Below, piece after piece: positions 17,324 through 29,120 of a stretch of 64,000 bases of DNA; within the stretch, counting starts at the first letter, position 1; the number at the start of each line of letters is the position of its first letter. The DNA is from Nocardioides sp. cx-173 (GTDB lineage: Bacteria > Actinomycetota > Actinomycetes > Propionibacteriales > Nocardioidaceae). The stretch covers positions 3,908,501 through 3,972,500 of the forward strand of contig NZ_CP088262.1 in NCBI RefSeq assembly GCF_021117365.1. The letters are read 5' to 3'. Both the position numbers and the translations under genes were made by a program. The notes under the pieces were generated by a model. The model saw only the letters and a program-made list of their open reading frames with translations, was not told the DNA's origin and did no database searches.

Positions 17324-18909
17324 CTGATGAAGTCTCCCGCATTCGTCACGAGATCCAGCACCGGGCCCGGCACGACGCCGAGGACGAGCGTGGCGACGGC
17401 GCACACCGTGATCGTCACGGTCGTCAGCGGCGAGGCCGCGGTCACCGCGGCGACCTCCCCCTCCGGGTCGCTGAAGAACATCAGCCGGATGTGGCGGATG
17501 TAGAAGTACACCGCGATGATGCTCGCCAGGATCGCGACCAGCACGACCGGCCACGCCCCCGCCGACATCGCGACCGTGAACACCGCCCACTTGCCGACGA
17601 AGCCGGCCGTCAGCGGGATGCCGGCCATCGACAGCAGGAAGAACGCGAAGGCCCCGGCGATCCACGGCGAGCGCCGGCCCAGACCGGCCCAGCGCGGGAA
17701 CGTCGTCGCCTCGCCACCGGAGTCGCGCACCACTGTGACGATGGCGAAGGCGCCGACCGTCGCGAAGCCGTAGGTCGTGAGGTAGAACAGGACCGACTCG
17801 AGCGAGGTGACCTGGCCGTCCGCGAGCTCGCCCGCCGCCTGGACACCGAGCATGCCCGTGAGCAGGAAGCCGGTGTGCGAGATGGCCGAGTAGGCCAGCA
17901 TCCGCTTGACGTCGGACTGCACGATCGCCAGGACGGCGCCCACGAGCATCGTGAGGATCGCCACCGCCCACATCATCGGCTGCCACGTCCAGCGCTCGAG
18001 CCCGAAGCCGACGTAGAACAGGCGCAGCAGCGCGCCGAAGGCGGCGACCTTGGTGCCGGCCGCCATGAAGGCGGTGACCGGCGTCGGGGCGCCCTGGTAG
18101 ACGTCGGGGGTCCACGAGTGGAACGGAGCCGCACCGACCTTGAACAGCAGGCCGACGGCCAGCATGCCCATGCCGATCAGCAGCAGCGTCTGGTTTCCGA
18201 CGTCGTTGCGGACGGCCTCGCCGATCTCCGCGAGCTGCATCGAGCCGGCGAAGCCGTAGACCAGCGCGACGCCGTAGAGGAAGAACCCGGAGGAGAACGC
18301 GCCGAGCAGGAAGTACTTGAGCGCGGCCTCCTGGCTCAGCAGCCGGCGGCGACGCGCGAGACCGCAGAGCAGGTACAGCGGCAGCGAGAGCACCTCGAGG
18401 GCCACGAACATGGTCAGCAGGTCGTTGGTCGCCGGGAACAGCAGCATGCCGGTGACGGCGAACATCAGCAGCGGGTAGACCTCGGTGTGGTCCAGCCCGC
18501 GCGTGGACGCCTGGCGCTCCGCCTCGGTGCCGGGCAGTGCCGCGGCCTGGCCGGCGAAGGCCGACACCCCGACCTCGAGCCGGCGCTCGGCGAACAGGGC
18601 CACGCCGCCGATGGCGAACACCAGGATGAGGCCCCAGAGGTAGACGGCCGGACCGTCGACGACCAGCGTGTCGGAGGCGCCGAGCAGGCCGCGCGCGGCG
18701 CCGCCCCCACGCTCGGTCAGGTCGGTGGCGACCCAGATCGTCGCCACCAGAGCGGCGACCAGCCCGACCCCGGCCAGGGCGACCTGGACCAGGTAGCGCC
18801 GCTCGCGCGGCAGGAACGCCTCGGCGATGACCCCGAGGCAGGCCGTGGCGAAGACGATGAGCAGCGGTGACAGCTCGAAGTACTCGATGGTGGGCTTGAC
18901 GAACTCCAT
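17320..18909 (-). CDS. nuoN: NADH-quinone oxidoreductase subunit N
   Basis: This 529-residue antiporter-like membrane subunit of complex I has about 14 transmembrane helices. Conserved elements include LPLYLLCGLARRRRLLSQEAALKYFLLGAFSSGFFLYG (with the key Lys), KVGAAPFHSWTPDVYQGAPTPVTAFMAAGTKVAAFG and MLAYSAISHTGFLLTG. These carry the Lys/Glu/His residues of the proton path. The ATG overlaps the nuoM stop (ATGA), and its own stop overlaps the polyprenyl synthase start. The length is slightly above typical NuoN because of a loop containing EAERQASTRGLDHTEVYPLL. Confidence 0.95.
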   Translation of the reverse strand: MEFVKPTIEYFELSPLLIVFATACLGVIAEAFLPRERRYLVQVALAGVGLVAALVATIWVATDLTERGGGAARGLLGASDTLVVDGPAVYLWGLILVFAIGGVALFAERRLEVGVSAFAGQAAALPGTEAERQASTRGLDHTEVYPLLMFAVTGMLLFPATNDLLTMFVALEVLSLPLYLLCGLARRRRLLSQEAALKYFLLGAFSSGFFLYGVALVYGFAGSMQLAEIGEAVRNDVGNQTLLLIGMGMLAVGLLFKVGAAPFHSWTPDVYQGAPTPVTAFMAAGTKVAAFGALLRLFYVGFGLERWTWQPMMWAVAILTMLVGAVLAIVQSDVKRMLAYSAISHTGFLLTGMLGVQAAGELADGQVTSLESVLFYLTTYGFATVGAFAIVTVVRDSGGEATTFPRWAGLGRRSPWIAGAFAFFLLSMAGIPLTAGFVGKWAVFTVAMSAGAWPVVLVAILASIIAVYFYIRHIRLMFFSDPEGEVAAVTAASPLTTVTITVCAVATLVLGVVPGPVLDLVTNAGDFIR

Positions 18910-20429
18910 CAGTGCTCGCCCCCTTCCTGGGAACCGGCAGGTACGTCGGGCTCGTCGTCGCTCACGCCCACGTGGACGAGGAGCGAGTCGATGGTCGGGT
19001 TGGCCACGTCGAGCAACGGCATCGGGTAGAAGCCGAAGAGCACGAGCGCCAGCATCAGGGGCACGACCGCGCCGACCTCACGCCGGTCGAGGTCGGGGGT
19101 GGTCTCCAGCTCCGGGAGGCCGGGGCCGGTGAAGACCCGCTGGTACATCCACAGCACGTAGATGGCCGCGAGCACGATGCCGGTGACCGCCACGGCACCG
19201 ACGTACCAGGCGTAGTCGAAGGCCGACAGCAGCACCAGGAACTCGGAGATGAACGGGCTGAGCCCCGGCAGGCCCAGGGTCGCCAGGCCGGCGATGAGGA
19301 ACAGCCCGGCGAGTACCGGGGTGGCCTTCTCCAGCGCGCCCATCTGGCTGATCAGCGTGGTGCCGCGGCGCCGGATCAGGTAGCCGGCCAGCAGGAACAG
19401 CGCGGCCGTGCCGAGGCCGTGGTTGACCATGTACAGGATCGCGCCGGAGCCGCCCTGCGTGGTCATCGTGAAGACACCGATGGTGATGAACCCGAAGTGG
19501 CTCAGCGAGGTGAGGCCGATCAGGCGCAGGATGTCGTCCTGGCCGATCGCGAGCAGCGCGCCGTAGACGATCGAGACGAGTGCCAGGACGATCACCAGCG
19601 GCGTGGCCCACTCCGAGGCCTCCGGGAAGATCCCGAGGCAGAAGCGCAGCATCCCGAAGGTGCCGATCTTGTCGAGCACGCAGACCAGCAGCACGCTGAC
19701 GCCCGGGGTGGCCTTCTCGGTGGTGTCGGCCAGCCAGGTGTGGACCGGGAACAGCGGCGCCTTGATCGCGAAGGCGATGAAGAACCCGGCGAACAGCCAG
19801 CGCCCGGCCTCGGTGGAGATGTCGAGCTCGGCGAGGTCCGAGAGCAGGTAGGACGGCGTGCCCTGCTGCGCGGAGACGACGTAGAGCCCGATGACCGAGG
19901 CCAGCAGCACGAGCCCGCCGGCGAGCTGGAACATCAGGAACTTGACCGCGGCACCCCCGCGACCGGCCTTGCCGTAGCCGCCGATCAGGAAGTAGGCGGG
20001 GATCAGCGTGGCCTCGAAGACGACGTAGAAGAGGAAGACGTCCGTGGCGCAGAAGACGGCGAGGGAGAGCGCCTCGAGGGCCAGGGCCCAGGCGAAGAAC
20101 GCGCGGGTGTTGCCCTCGTCCCCGTCGAACCAGCCGGCCACGAGCACGATCGGCACGAGGACGACCGTGAGCAGGACCATGAGCAGGCCCAGGCCGTCGA
20201 CGCCGAGGGCGTAGTTGACGCCGAACGCCTCGATCCAGGTGTGCTGCTCCTGCAGCTGCATGCCGCCGTCGACGTCGTACTGCAGGGCGATCACGACGCC
20301 GAGCGCGAGCGTGAGCAGGGAGACCCCGACCGCGGCCACCTTGGTGACGGCGGGGGGTGCGAAGCCCACGACCAGCGCACCCACGAGGGGCACGGCGATC
20401 AGCAGGGTGAGCCAGGGGAAGTCGTTCAT
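18909..20429 (-). CDS. nuoM: NADH-quinone oxidoreductase subunit M
   Basis: This 506-residue antiporter-like proton channel subunit begins [20 protein letters not shown] at 20429, overlapping the nuoL stop. Hallmarks are [39 protein letters not shown] (helix 5 Glu), [48 protein letters not shown] (helix 7 Lys and the broken helix) and [14 protein letters not shown] longer open frame to 21623 is antisense/out-of-frame readthrough and is not used. The C-terminal tail ([17 protein letters not shown]) is hydrophilic. Confidence 0.95.
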   Translation of the reverse strand: MNDFPWLTLLIAVPLVGALVVGFAPPAVTKVAAVGVSLLTLALGVVIALQYDVDGGMQLQEQHTWIEAFGVNYALGVDGLGLLMVLLTVVLVPIVLVAGWFDGDEGNTRAFFAWALALEALSLAVFCATDVFLFYVVFEATLIPAYFLIGGYGKAGRGGAAVKFLMFQLAGGLVLLASVIGLYVVSAQQGTPSYLLSDLAELDISTEAGRWLFAGFFIAFAIKAPLFPVHTWLADTTEKATPGVSVLLVCVLDKIGTFGMLRFCLGIFPEASEWATPLVIVLALVSIVYGALLAIGQDDILRLIGLTSLSHFGFITIGVFTMTTQGGSGAILYMVNHGLGTAALFLLAGYLIRRRGTTLISQMGALEKATPVLAGLFLIAGLATLGLPGLSPFISEFLVLLSAFDYAWYVGAVAVTGIVLAAIYVLWMYQRVFTGPGLPELETTPDLDRREVGAVVPLMLALVLFGFYPMPLLDVANPTIDSLLVHVGVSDDEPDVPAGSQEGGEH

Positions 20430-22357
20430 CCGAGGTTCACCGCCAGCAGGGCAAGCACGACGAGGAGCACGCCGGCGAGGAGGGAGAGGGCATAGGAGCG
20501 CACGAAACCGTTCTGGATCTTCCGTAGCTGTCCGCCGATGCCGGAGACCGCGAGCGCGCCCCCGGTGAAGGCACCGTCGGCGCCGTGGCGGTCGAACGTG
20601 AGCAGGCCGCTGACGAGGTGGCGGCCGGGGTTGATGACCAGGCCCTCGTTGATGGCGTCGCCGTAGAGGTCGGCGCGTGCCGCCCGGGTGGCGAAGGAGA
20701 CGTCCTCGGGCGGGGTCAGGGCGATCTCGCGCTTGGCCACGAGGAACCAGGCGAGGGCGACCCCGACCGCGACGACCAGCACCACGATGCCGGTGATGGC
20801 GAGCGCCGGGAGCGGCGGCTCGTGGTGCTCGACGTGCCCGACCACCGGCGAGAGCCAGTCGACGATCCAGTCGCCGAGCAGCAGGACGCCGGCGAGGACC
20901 GACAGCGCGGCCAGCACGATCAGCGGGACGGTCATGACCGCCGGCGACTCGTGCGGGTGCACGCCCTCGCGCCAGCGCTTGTTGGTGAAGAACGTCATCA
21001 GCATCAGCCGGGTCATGTAGAAGCCGGTGATGCCGGCGCCGAGCAGGGCGGCCAGGCCGACCACGAGGTTCTCGGTGAGGGCGACCTCGATGATCTTGTC
21101 CTTGGACCAGAACCCGGAGAAGCCGGGGAAGCCGATGATGGCCAGGTAGCCCATGGCGAAGGTCAGGAAGGTGACCGGCATGGCGTGCCGCAGGGCGCCG
21201 TAGCGGCGCATGTCCACGTCGTCGTCCATGCCGTGCATGACCGAGCCGGCGCCGAGGAACATGTTGGCCTTGAAGAACCCGTGCGTGAGCAGGTGGAAGA
21301 TCGCGAACGCGTAGCCGGCGGTGCCGAGACCGGCCGCCAGCATCATGTAGCCGATCTGGCTCATCGTGGAGCCGGCCAGCGCCTTCTTGATGTCGTCCTT
21401 CGCGCACCCGAGCACCGCACCCCACAGCAGCGTGACGGTGGCGACGATGACCACGGCGGTCTGGGCGGCAGGGGCCAGCTCGAACACGAAGTTGGAGCGG
21501 ACGATCAGGTAGACGCCCGCGGTCACCATCGTGGCGGCGTGGATGAGCGCCGACACCGGGGTCGGGCCCTCCATGGCGTCCAGCAGCCAGGCCTGCAGCG
21601 GCACCTGGGCGGACTTGCCGCACGCCGCGAGCAGGAGCAGCAGGCCGAGCGCGTTGAGCGTGGCCTCGGAGGCGCCCGAGGACGCCTCACTGATGCCGCT
21701 GAAGCTGGTCGTGCCGAAGGTGACGAAGAACAGGAAGATCGCCAGGGCCATGCCCATGTCGCCGACCCGGTTCATCACGAAGGCCTTCTTGGCGGCGGCC
21801 GCGGCGGTGGGCTTGTGCTGCCAGAAGCCGATCAGCAGGTACGACGCCAGGCCGACGCCCTCCCAGCCGAGGAACAGGCCGACGTAGTTCTCCGCCATCA
21901 CCAGCATCAGCATGGCCGCGACGAAGAGGTTGAGGTAGCCGAAGAAGCGGCGACGGCGCGGGTCGTGCGCCATATAGCCGATCGAGTAGACGTGGATCAG
22001 CGTGCCGACGCCGGTGATCAGCAGCAGGAACAGCGCCGACAGCGGGTCGTAGAGCAGGTCCATGCCGACGTCGAGACCGCCGACGTGGATCCAGTCGTAG
22101 AGGTGCTGCGAGATCTGTCGCTCGTCCTCGCCGCGGTCCATCAGGGACAGGAACATCAGCAGGCTCACGACGAAGGAGCCGGCCGCCGTGGCGGTGCCGA
22201 GCAGGTGGCCCCAGCGGTCGGTCAGCCGACCGCCCAGCAGCAGGACGACGGCGCCGGCCAGCGGCAGCGCGATCACGAGCCACATCAGGGAGAAGATCCC
22301 GTCGGCGGAGGTCGGGTCGACCACCGGGATGTGGGCAGACTCAGTCAAAAGATGCAT
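20426..22357 (-). CDS. nuoL: NADH-quinone oxidoreductase subunit L
   Basis: This 643-residue distal antiporter-like subunit ends in the long lateral amphipathic helix plus transmembrane anchor (last about 100 residues, [31 protein letters not shown]...). The conserved core includes [51 protein letters not shown] and [16 protein letters not shown]. The chosen start ([20 protein letters not shown]) adds about 25 residues before the first helix. An internal ATG at [11 protein letters not shown] is an alternative. It lies 16 bp after nuoK and overlaps nuoM by four bases. Confidence 0.95.
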   Translation of the reverse strand: MHLLTESAHIPVVDPTSADGIFSLMWLVIALPLAGAVVLLLGGRLTDRWGHLLGTATAAGSFVVSLLMFLSLMDRGEDERQISQHLYDWIHVGGLDVGMDLLYDPLSALFLLLITGVGTLIHVYSIGYMAHDPRRRRFFGYLNLFVAAMLMLVMAENYVGLFLGWEGVGLASYLLIGFWQHKPTAAAAAKKAFVMNRVGDMGMALAIFLFFVTFGTTSFSGISEASSGASEATLNALGLLLLLAACGKSAQVPLQAWLLDAMEGPTPVSALIHAATMVTAGVYLIVRSNFVFELAPAAQTAVVIVATVTLLWGAVLGCAKDDIKKALAGSTMSQIGYMMLAAGLGTAGYAFAIFHLLTHGFFKANMFLGAGSVMHGMDDDVDMRRYGALRHAMPVTFLTFAMGYLAIIGFPGFSGFWSKDKIIEVALTENLVVGLAALLGAGITGFYMTRLMLMTFFTNKRWREGVHPHESPAVMTVPLIVLAALSVLAGVLLLGDWIVDWLSPVVGHVEHHEPPLPALAITGIVVLVVAVGVALAWFLVAKREIALTPPEDVSFATRAARADLYGDAINEGLVINPGRHLVSGLLTFDRHGADGAFTGGALAVSGIGGQLRKIQNGFVRSYALSLLAGVLLVVLALLAVNLG

Positions 22358-22373
22358 CTCGGACGTGGCCCTC

Positions 22374-22667
22374 TCAGAACTTCAGCAGGCTCGCGTCGTC
22401 GACCGAGGCCGAGCGTCGCGTCCGGAAGATGGTCATGATGATCGCGAGCCCGACGACGACCTCGGCGGCGGCCACGACCATGACGAAGAACGCCGCGATC
22501 TGCCCGTCGAGGTTGCCGTGCTGCTTGGCGAACGTCACCAGCGCGAGGTTCGAGGCGTTGAGCATCAGCTCGACGCACATGAACACCACGATGGCGTTGC
22601 GCCGGGTCAGGACCCCGACGCACCCGATGGTGAAGAGGATCGCCGACAGGACGATGTACTCGTTCAC
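22374..22667 (-). CDS. nuoK: NADH-quinone oxidoreductase subunit K
   Basis: This 97-residue three-helix membrane subunit contains the two Glu residues of the proton channel: [20 protein letters not shown] in helix 2 and [20 protein letters not shown] in helix 3. The start ([20 protein letters not shown]) overlaps the nuoJ stop (ATGA). Length and sequence are full for the family. Confidence 0.95.
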   Translation of the reverse strand: MNEYIVLSAILFTIGCVGVLTRRNAIVVFMCVELMLNASNLALVTFAKQHGNLDGQIAAFFVMVVAAAEVVVGLAIIMTIFRTRRSASVDDASLLKF

Positions 22668-23491
22668 GGCTGCTCCTCAGTGTGGGCGGTCGCGCCGCCC
22701 TTGCCGCTGGTCTCGGGAGTGGCGTCGGGGCGCGACTGGTCGTCGTAGCCCAGCGAGCGCTGGACCTCCTCGATGTCGTCGGCGAGGTCCGGGGCGCTGC
22801 GCACCGTGCCGCGCGCGGCGAGGACCCGCGAGACCGAGGCCTCGGACGCGGTGCCGTCGGGCAGGAGAGCCGGGGTGTCCACCGCGTTGTGGCGGGCGAA
22901 GACGCCCGGCGAGGGCAGCGGTCCGAGATGGGTGCCCTTGTCGGCGTAGTCACGCAGGCGCTGCTGGGACAGCTGGGCCTGGCCGGGCTTGGGGGTCAGG
23001 CGCTCGCGGTGGGCGAGCACCATCGCTCCGAGGGCGGCGGTGATCAGCAGGGCGCTGGTGGTCTCGAACGCGAAGACGTACCGGGAGAACAGGACGTCGG
23101 CCAGGCCCTGGATGTTGCCGCCGGCGTTGGCCCGCTCGAGGCCGACCGCGGTGCCGAGGGTCACCTGTCCGAGCCCGATGACCAGGGTCAGCCCGAGCAG
23201 CAGACCGCCCAGGATCGCGAGCACCCGCTGGCCGCGGATGGTCTCCACGACCGAGTCGGAGGCGTCGACGCCGACGATCATCATCACGAACAGGAACAGC
23301 ATCAAGATGGCGCCGGTGTAGACGATGATCTGCACCGCGAACAGGAACGGCGCCTCGAGCACCGCGTAGAGCACCGCGAGGCTGACCATCACGACGGCCA
23401 GCAGCAGCGCGGCGTGGACGGCCTTGCGCACGAAGAGGATGCCGAGGGCGGCCAGCACCATCACCGGCGCCAGGATCCAGAAGGCGGTCAC
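22664..23491 (-). CDS. nuoJ: NADH-quinone oxidoreductase subunit J, long C-terminal tail
   Basis: This 275-residue membrane subunit starts with GTG at 23491 ([21 protein letters not shown]), overlapping the nuoI stop. About 170 residues hold five helices, including the conserved helix 3 region [25 protein letters not shown] with its pi-bulge used for conformational coupling. The remaining about 100 residues (from [20 protein letters not shown]) are a hydrophilic cytoplasmic tail, which gives the protein a length well above the about 170 residues of NuoJ in many bacteria. Such tails are common in actinobacteria and have no assigned function. Confidence 0.93.
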   Translation of the reverse strand: MTAFWILAPVMVLAALGILFVRKAVHAALLLAVVMVSLAVLYAVLEAPFLFAVQIIVYTGAILMLFLFVMMIVGVDASDSVVETIRGQRVLAILGGLLLGLTLVIGLGQVTLGTAVGLERANAGGNIQGLADVLFSRYVFAFETTSALLITAALGAMVLAHRERLTPKPGQAQLSQQRLRDYADKGTHLGPLPSPGVFARHNAVDTPALLPDGTASEASVSRVLAARGTVRSAPDLADDIEEVQRSLGYDDQSRPDATPETSGKGGATAHTEEQP

Positions 23492-24048
23492 GACGTGGCC
23501 TCCCCACGGGCGGCGGGGGCGGGCGCGGCGAACTCGCCGCGGTAGTAGGCGCCCTCGTCGTCGCCGAGCAGCATCGCGTGCGGGGGCTGCTCCATGCCGG
23601 GCAGCAGCGGAGCCAGCAGGTCGGACTTCTCGTAGATGAGGTCGGCGCGGTTGTCGTCGGCCAGCTCGTACTCGTTGGTCATCGTGAGCGCGCGGGTCGG
23701 ACAGGCCTCGATGCACAGCCCGCACAGGATGCAGCGCAGGTAGTTGATCTGGTAGACGCGGCCGTAGCGCTCCCCCGGGGAGAAGCGCCCGTCCTCGGTG
23801 TTCTGGTCACCCTCGACGTAGATGGCGTCGGCGGGGCAGGCCCAGGCGCACAGCTCGCAGCCGATGCACTTCTCGAGGCCGTCGGGGTAGCGGTTGAGCT
23901 GGTGCCGGCCGTGGAAGCGCGGAGCCGTCGGTGACTTCTCGAACGGGTACTGCTCGGTGACGACCTTGCGGAACATGGTGCGGAAGGTGACCCCGAACCC
24001 CGCGATGGGGTCCCAGAACTGCTCCTTCACGCCGCGGGACTCAGCCAT
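23488..24048 (-). CDS. nuoI: NADH-quinone oxidoreductase subunit I
   Basis: This 186-residue ferredoxin-like subunit carries clusters N6a and N6b. Both motifs are intact: [12 protein letters not shown] and [12 protein letters not shown]. The N-terminal helix region ([24 protein letters not shown]) packs against the membrane arm. The start overlaps the last codons of nuoH by 8 bp, and the stop overlaps the nuoJ GTG. Confidence 0.96.
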   Translation of the reverse strand: MAESRGVKEQFWDPIAGFGVTFRTMFRKVVTEQYPFEKSPTAPRFHGRHQLNRYPDGLEKCIGCELCAWACPADAIYVEGDQNTEDGRFSPGERYGRVYQINYLRCILCGLCIEACPTRALTMTNEYELADDNRADLIYEKSDLLAPLLPGMEQPPHAMLLGDDEGAYYRGEFAAPAPAARGEATS

Positions 24049-25375
24049 CTGCGTGTGCCTCCTTGCCCGCGCCGGCGTCGGCGGAGCTCGAGATCGGGGT
24101 GTCGAAGGTGAGCGGGGCAGCGGCGCCGCGCACCGGGCCGCCCGCGGGCATCGCGGGCACCGGGAAGCCGCCCGGCGTGGGCTCGGCGACGACGGGGGTG
24201 TCGTCGATCTCCTCGCGGTCCTCGCCGAAGAGGAACAGCAGGAGGAAGAGCACCGCGAGCACGCCGATGCCGATCAGCAGGTACTGCCGGTCGATGCCGT
24301 CGTCGAGCGAGAGCGTGCGGATGGTGGCGACCGCGATGATCCAGACCAGAGCGATCGGGATGAGGCGCTTCCACCCGAACGCCATGAACTGGTCGTAGCG
24401 AAGACGCGGCAGCGTCCCGCGCAGCCAGATGAAGAGGAAGATGAAGACGAACATCTTGCCGAAGAACCAGATGACCGGCACGTAGCCCTCGTTGGCTCCC
24501 TCCCAGATCTCGTCGATCCAGAACGGGGCGTGCCAGCCGCCGAGGAACAGCGTGGTGGCGAGCGCCGAGACCGTGGCCATGTTGATGTACTCGGCCAGGA
24601 AGAACAGCGCGAACTTCAGCGAGGAGTACTCGGTGTGGAAGCCGCCGACCAGCTCGCCCTCGGCCTCGGGGAGGTCGAACGGCGCGCGGTTGGTCTCCCC
24701 CACCATCGCGATCACGTAGATCACGAACGAGGGGAACAGGATCAGCCCGAACCACAGGTCGTCCTGGGCCGCGACGATCCCGGAGGTCGACATCGAGCCG
24801 GCGTAGAGGAACACCGCGACGAGCGCGAGGCCCATCGCGACCTCGTAGGAGATCATCTGCGCGCTCGAGCGCAGGCCGCCCAGCAGCGAGTACGTCGACC
24901 CGCTGGCCCAGCCGCCGAGCACGATGCCGTAGATGCCGATCGACGCGATGGCCATCACGAACAGCACGGCCACCGGCATGTCGGTGAGCTGGAGGGGGGT
25001 GGTCCGGTCGGTCCAGGGCAGCCCGACCTCCGGGCCGAACGGGATCACGCTGAACGTCACGAACGCCGGCACGGCGGCGATGACCGGCGCCAGGACGAAG
25101 ACCACCTTGTCGGCGGCCTTGGGGATGAAGTCCTCCTTCAGCGCCAGCTTCACGCCGTCGGCGAGCGACTGCAACAGCCCGAAGGGACCGTTGACGTTGG
25201 GGCCGATGCGGTGCTGCATGCGTGCCACGACCCGGCGCTCGAACCAGATGATGAAGAGCGTGAGCACCACCAGCACGACGAAGATCAGGACGGCCTTGAC
25301 GATGACCAGCCACCACGGGTCGCGCCCGAAGGCGCTCAGGTCGTCGGCGGCGAGGACGATGAGGTCGGGAATCAC
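24041..25375 (-). CDS. nuoH: NADH-quinone oxidoreductase subunit H
   Basis: This 444-residue membrane subunit forms much of the quinone chamber. Conserved stretches include [67 protein letters not shown] and [22 protein letters not shown], with the acidic residues of the E-channel. The last about 75 residues ([17 protein letters not shown] onward) are a hydrophilic Pro/Ala-rich tail not found in short NuoH proteins. The ATG overlaps the nuoG stop. Confidence 0.96.
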   Translation of the reverse strand: MIPDLIVLAADDLSAFGRDPWWLVIVKAVLIFVVLVVLTLFIIWFERRVVARMQHRIGPNVNGPFGLLQSLADGVKLALKEDFIPKAADKVVFVLAPVIAAVPAFVTFSVIPFGPEVGLPWTDRTTPLQLTDMPVAVLFVMAIASIGIYGIVLGGWASGSTYSLLGGLRSSAQMISYEVAMGLALVAVFLYAGSMSTSGIVAAQDDLWFGLILFPSFVIYVIAMVGETNRAPFDLPEAEGELVGGFHTEYSSLKFALFFLAEYINMATVSALATTLFLGGWHAPFWIDEIWEGANEGYVPVIWFFGKMFVFIFLFIWLRGTLPRLRYDQFMAFGWKRLIPIALVWIIAVATIRTLSLDDGIDRQYLLIGIGVLAVLFLLLFLFGEDREEIDDTPVVAEPTPGGFPVPAMPAGGPVRGAAAPLTFDTPISSSADAGAGKEAHADG

Positions 25376-27789
25376 GCGTCCGCTCCCTTCACGCTCACGC
25401 GGGAGCCGGGCGACGCCACGTCGGCGAGCACCCCGCGCCCGAAGGAGTTGGCGGGCAGCCAGACGACCTCGTCGGAGAGGTCCGGTGCCACGGCGGCGGG
25501 CAGCGTCACCGAGCCCCGGTCACCGGTGACGGTGATCGTGGGGCCGACCGCGTCGAAGACGGTCCGCGAGACGCGGGCCACGGTCGGTCGCGCCGTCGCG
25601 GCGAGGTACTTGTCGCCGTCCTGCATCGAGCCGTTGTCGAGCATCTGCTTCCAGGTCGCGAGGGCCAGGCCCGGCGCACCGCCCTGCCGGGCGTCCGCGG
25701 GCACGCTCGGTGCGCTGGGCCGCTCGCCGTCCCATGGGCCCATCTCGGCCATCCGCAGCCGGGCCTCGGCGACGGTGCGGAATCCGAGGACGCCCCCCGT
25801 GCCGAGCTCGGCGAGCTCCTCGGCGATCCCGGCGAGGACGCGCAGATCCGGGAGCGAGGAGGGGTTGGACAGGATCTCCTCGAAGGGACGGGTCCGGCCC
25901 TCCCAACTGACGAAGGTGCCGGCCTTGTCGGTCACCGGCGCCACCGGGAACACGACGTCGGCGGCACGGGTCACGTCGGTCTCGCGCAGCTCGAGGGCCA
26001 CGACGAAGCGGGCCGCCTCGAGCGCGGCACGCGTGGCCGCCGGGTCGGCGGTGTCGTCGGGGTCGATCCCGCCGACGAGCACGCCACCGAGCTCTCCGGC
26101 CGTGAGCGCGGCGACGATGCCGGCGCCGTCGCGGCCCTCGGCGTGGGGCAGGGAGTCGACGCCCCATGCGGCGGCGGCGTCGACGCGGGCCGCGGCGTCG
26201 GCCACCGGCCGGCCTCCGGGCAGCAGGTTCGGCAGGCACCCGGCCTCGACGGCACCGCGGTCGCCGGCGCGCCGGGGCACCCATGCCAGCCGGGCGCCGG
26301 ACTTGGCGGCCAGCGCGGCGGCGGCCGACAGGGCGCCGGGCACGGTGGCCAGGCGCTCGCCGACCAGGACGACGCTCGTGGCGTCCACGCCGTGGTCGGC
26401 GTGGCCCAGGAGGCTCTCGATCGCGGCGGGCTCCTCGCCCGGGGCGGTGGCGACCAGGTGGCCGCCGAGCTTCTCGAGACCACGCGAGGCGAACGGCGCG
26501 ATCGCGACGACGCGGGTGCCGTGCTTCGTGGCCTTGCGCAGGCGCAGGAAGATCGCGCCGGCCTCGTCCTCGGGCTCCAGGCCCACCAGGACGACGGTCG
26601 CGGCGCGCTCCAGGTCGGCGTACGTCACGGCACCGCCCTCGGGCCCGGTGAGCACCACCTGCGAGGCCAGGAAGTCGGCCTCCTCGGCGGAGTGCGGCCG
26701 GGAGCGGAAGTCGATGTCGTTGGTGCCGAGCGCCACCCGCGCGAACATGCTGTAGGCGAAGGCGTCCTCGACGGTGTGCCGGCCCCCGAGCAGGACGGCG
26801 GACCGTCCGGCGTCGCGCAGCCCGCGGGCGGCGACGGCGAACGCCTCCGTCCACGAGGCGGGCCGAAGCGAGCCGTCCTCGTCACGCACCTGCGGGTAAG
26901 TGATCCGGTCGTCCTGGTCGGCGTAGTGGAACGCGAAGCGGTCCTTGTCGGTGATCCACTCCTCGTTGACCTCGGGGTCGTTGCCGGCCAGGCGGCGCAT
27001 GACCTTGCCGCGCCGGTGGTCGACGCGGATGGCCGAGCCGCAGGCGTCGTGCTCGCCCACGGACGCCGACGAGACCAGATCGAAGGGACGCGAGCGGAAG
27101 CGGTACTCGGCCGAGGTCAGGGCGCCGACCGGGCAGATCTGGATCGTGTTGCCCGAGAAGTAGGACTGCAGCGGCTCCTTCTCGTAGATGCCGACCTGCT
27201 GCAGCGCGCCGCGCTCGATGAGCGCGATGAACGGGTCGCCCGCGATCTCCTCGGAGAAGCGGGTGCAGCGCGCGCACAGCACGCAGCGCTCGCGGTCGAG
27301 GAGGACCTGGGCGGAGATGTTGATCGGCTTGGGGTAGGTGCGCTTGATGCCGCCGGAGGCGGAGAAGCGGGACTCCCCGCGACCGTTGGTCATCGCCTGG
27401 TTCTGCAGGGGGCACTCGCCGCCCTTGTCGCACACGGGGCAGTCGAGCGGGTGGTTGATGAGCAGGAACTCCATGACGCCCTGCTGCGCCTTGTCGGCGA
27501 CCTCGCTGGTGGCCTGGGTGTTGACGACCATGCCCTCGGCGACCGGGAGCGTGCAGGAGGCCTGCGGCTTCGGGAAGCCGCGGCCGTTGCCGGCGTCGGG
27601 GATGTCGACCAGGCACTGACGGCAGGCGCCGACCGGCTCGAGCAGCGGGTGGTCGCAGAACCGCGGGATCTGGACGCCGACCTGCTCGGCGGCCCGGATC
27701 ACCAGGGTGTTCTTGGGGACGCTGACCTGGATGCCGTCGATGGTCACCGAGACCAGGTCGACGTCGGTCTTGTCGGGAGTGGTCGTCAT
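25372..27789 (-). CDS. nuoG: NADH-quinone oxidoreductase subunit G, lacking the N7 cluster ligands
   Basis: This 805-residue subunit starts at 27789 ([20 protein letters not shown]). It binds N1b (C45, C56, C59, C79), N5 (H113, C117, C120, C126) and N4 (C169, C172, C175, C219), all present. A molybdopterin-oxidoreductase-like domain without cofactor follows (from about residue 290). Many NuoG proteins, including the E. coli and, as I recall, mycobacterial ones, carry a further cluster N7 at SVCEHCxxGC...(W)xC. Here the segment reads [13 protein letters not shown] ... [10 protein letters not shown], so the four ligand positions are Gly245, Asp248, Ser252 and Thr280. N7 is off the main electron path and absent in some complexes, so the enzyme should still work. 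It overlaps nuoF and nuoH by four bases each. Confidence 0.95.
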   Translation of the reverse strand: MTTTPDKTDVDLVSVTIDGIQVSVPKNTLVIRAAEQVGVQIPRFCDHPLLEPVGACRQCLVDIPDAGNGRGFPKPQASCTLPVAEGMVVNTQATSEVADKAQQGVMEFLLINHPLDCPVCDKGGECPLQNQAMTNGRGESRFSASGGIKRTYPKPINISAQVLLDRERCVLCARCTRFSEEIAGDPFIALIERGALQQVGIYEKEPLQSYFSGNTIQICPVGALTSAEYRFRSRPFDLVSSASVGEHDACGSAIRVDHRRGKVMRRLAGNDPEVNEEWITDKDRFAFHYADQDDRITYPQVRDEDGSLRPASWTEAFAVAARGLRDAGRSAVLLGGRHTVEDAFAYSMFARVALGTNDIDFRSRPHSAEEADFLASQVVLTGPEGGAVTYADLERAATVVLVGLEPEDEAGAIFLRLRKATKHGTRVVAIAPFASRGLEKLGGHLVATAPGEEPAAIESLLGHADHGVDATSVVLVGERLATVPGALSAAAALAAKSGARLAWVPRRAGDRGAVEAGCLPNLLPGGRPVADAAARVDAAAAWGVDSLPHAEGRDGAGIVAALTAGELGGVLVGGIDPDDTADPAATRAALEAARFVVALELRETDVTRAADVVFPVAPVTDKAGTFVSWEGRTRPFEEILSNPSSLPDLRVLAGIAEELAELGTGGVLGFRTVAEARLRMAEMGPWDGERPSAPSVPADARQGGAPGLALATWKQMLDNGSMQDGDKYLAATARPTVARVSRTVFDAVGPTITVTGDRGSVTLPAAVAPDLSDEVVWLPANSFGRGVLADVASPGSRVSVKGADA

Positions 27790-29105
27790 GCGGAGGCTCC
27801 GGCGGTGGCGAAGGTGGTCGAGGCGGCCGGGTCGAACGGGCAGCCTCCGTGCTGGAGGTGGGCGAGGTACTCGTCGCGGAAGTACTGGATGGAGCTGGAG
27901 ATCGGGCTGGTCGCACCGTCGCCGAGGGCGCAGAACGAGCGGCCCAGGATGTTGTCGCACTGGTCGAGCAGCAGGTCGAGGTCGGCCTCGCTGCCCTGGC
28001 CCTTCTCGAGGGCGGCCAGCGTCTGCACCAGCCACCACGTCCCCTCGCGGCACGGGGTGCACTTGCCGCAGGACTCGTGCTTGTAGAACTCCGTCCAGCG
28101 CAGCACGGCGCGGACCACGCAGGTGGTCTCGTCGAAGAGCTGCAGCGCGCGGGTGCCGAGCATGGAGCCGGCCGCGCCGACGCCCTCGAAGTCCAGTGGG
28201 ACGTCGAGGTGCTCGGCGGTCAGCAGCGGGGTGCTGGAGCCGCCCGGCGTCCAGAACTTCAGCTGGTGGCCCTCGCGGATGCCGCCGGCCAGGTCGATCA
28301 GCTCGCGCAGCGTGATGCCGAGCGGGGCCTCGTACTGGCCGGGGCGGGTGACGTGGCCCGACAGCGAGAAGATCCCGAAGCCCTTGGACTTCTCGGTGCC
28401 CATGGAGGCGAACCACTCGGCGCCGTGGTCGATGATGCTCGGCACCGAGGCGATGGACTCGACGTTGTTGATGACCGTCGGGCTGGCGTAGAGCCCGGCG
28501 ACGGCCGGGAACGGCGGGCGCAGGCGGGGCTGGCCGCGGCGGCCCTCGAGGCCCTCGAGGAGGGCGGTCTCCTCGCCGCAGATGTAGGCACCGGCACCGG
28601 CGTGGACCACGAGGTCGAGGTCGTAGCCCGAGCCGTGGATGTTCTTGCCGAGGTGGCCCGCGGCGTACGCCTCGGCGACGGCGGCCTGGACCCGGCGGAT
28701 GACGTGGAGCACCTCGCCGCGGATGTAGATGAACGCGGTGTTGGCACGGATGGCGAAGGAGCTGATGATCACGCCCTCCACCAGCGTGTGCGGCGTCGCC
28801 ATCATCAGCGGGATGTCCTTGCAGGTGCCCGGCTCGGACTCGTCGGCGTTGACGACGAGGTACTTGGGCCGGGGGTTGTCCTGCGGGATGAAGCTCCACT
28901 TCATGCCGGTCGGGAAGCCGGCGCCGCCGCGACCGCGTAGGCCGGAGTCCTTGACGGCGGTGATGATGGCGTCGGGACCTCCGAACTCGGGCGAGAGCGC
29001 CTTCTTCAGCGCGCCGTAGCCGCCCTGCTCCTCGTACGCCGCCAGCGTCCAGCTGCGCTCCGAGCCCCAGTTGTCGGTGAGGACGGGGGTCAATGTGTCA
29101 GCCAC
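27786..29105 (-). CDS. nuoF: NADH-quinone oxidoreductase subunit F
   Basis: This 439-residue NADH- and FMN-binding subunit has the FMN/NADH loops [17 protein letters not shown] and [13 protein letters not shown], and the N3 cluster motif [17 protein letters not shown] with the fourth Cys near the C-terminus ([18 protein letters not shown]). The start is GTG at 29105 ([19 protein letters not shown]), with AAGGA about 7 bases upstream. Unlike most nuo junctions, nuoE and nuoF do not overlap: 50 bp separate them, filled by an intergenic repeat. Confidence 0.96.
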   Translation of the reverse strand: MADTLTPVLTDNWGSERSWTLAAYEEQGGYGALKKALSPEFGGPDAIITAVKDSGLRGRGGAGFPTGMKWSFIPQDNPRPKYLVVNADESEPGTCKDIPLMMATPHTLVEGVIISSFAIRANTAFIYIRGEVLHVIRRVQAAVAEAYAAGHLGKNIHGSGYDLDLVVHAGAGAYICGEETALLEGLEGRRGQPRLRPPFPAVAGLYASPTVINNVESIASVPSIIDHGAEWFASMGTEKSKGFGIFSLSGHVTRPGQYEAPLGITLRELIDLAGGIREGHQLKFWTPGGSSTPLLTAEHLDVPLDFEGVGAAGSMLGTRALQLFDETTCVVRAVLRWTEFYKHESCGKCTPCREGTWWLVQTLAALEKGQGSEADLDLLLDQCDNILGRSFCALGDGATSPISSSIQYFRDEYLAHLQHGGCPFDPAASTTFATAGASA

Positions 29106-29120
29106 GAAGTGTCCTTTCCC

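Noticed and set aside
20585..22438. A 617-codon open frame on the plus strand opposite nuoL
   Set aside because: It is antisense to a clear NuoL and translates to Arg/His/Gly/Asp-rich low-complexity sequence with no domain. Such long shadow frames are expected in high-GC DNA. The same applies to plus-strand frames at 1364-2455, 17491-18870, 26143-28086 and 49k.
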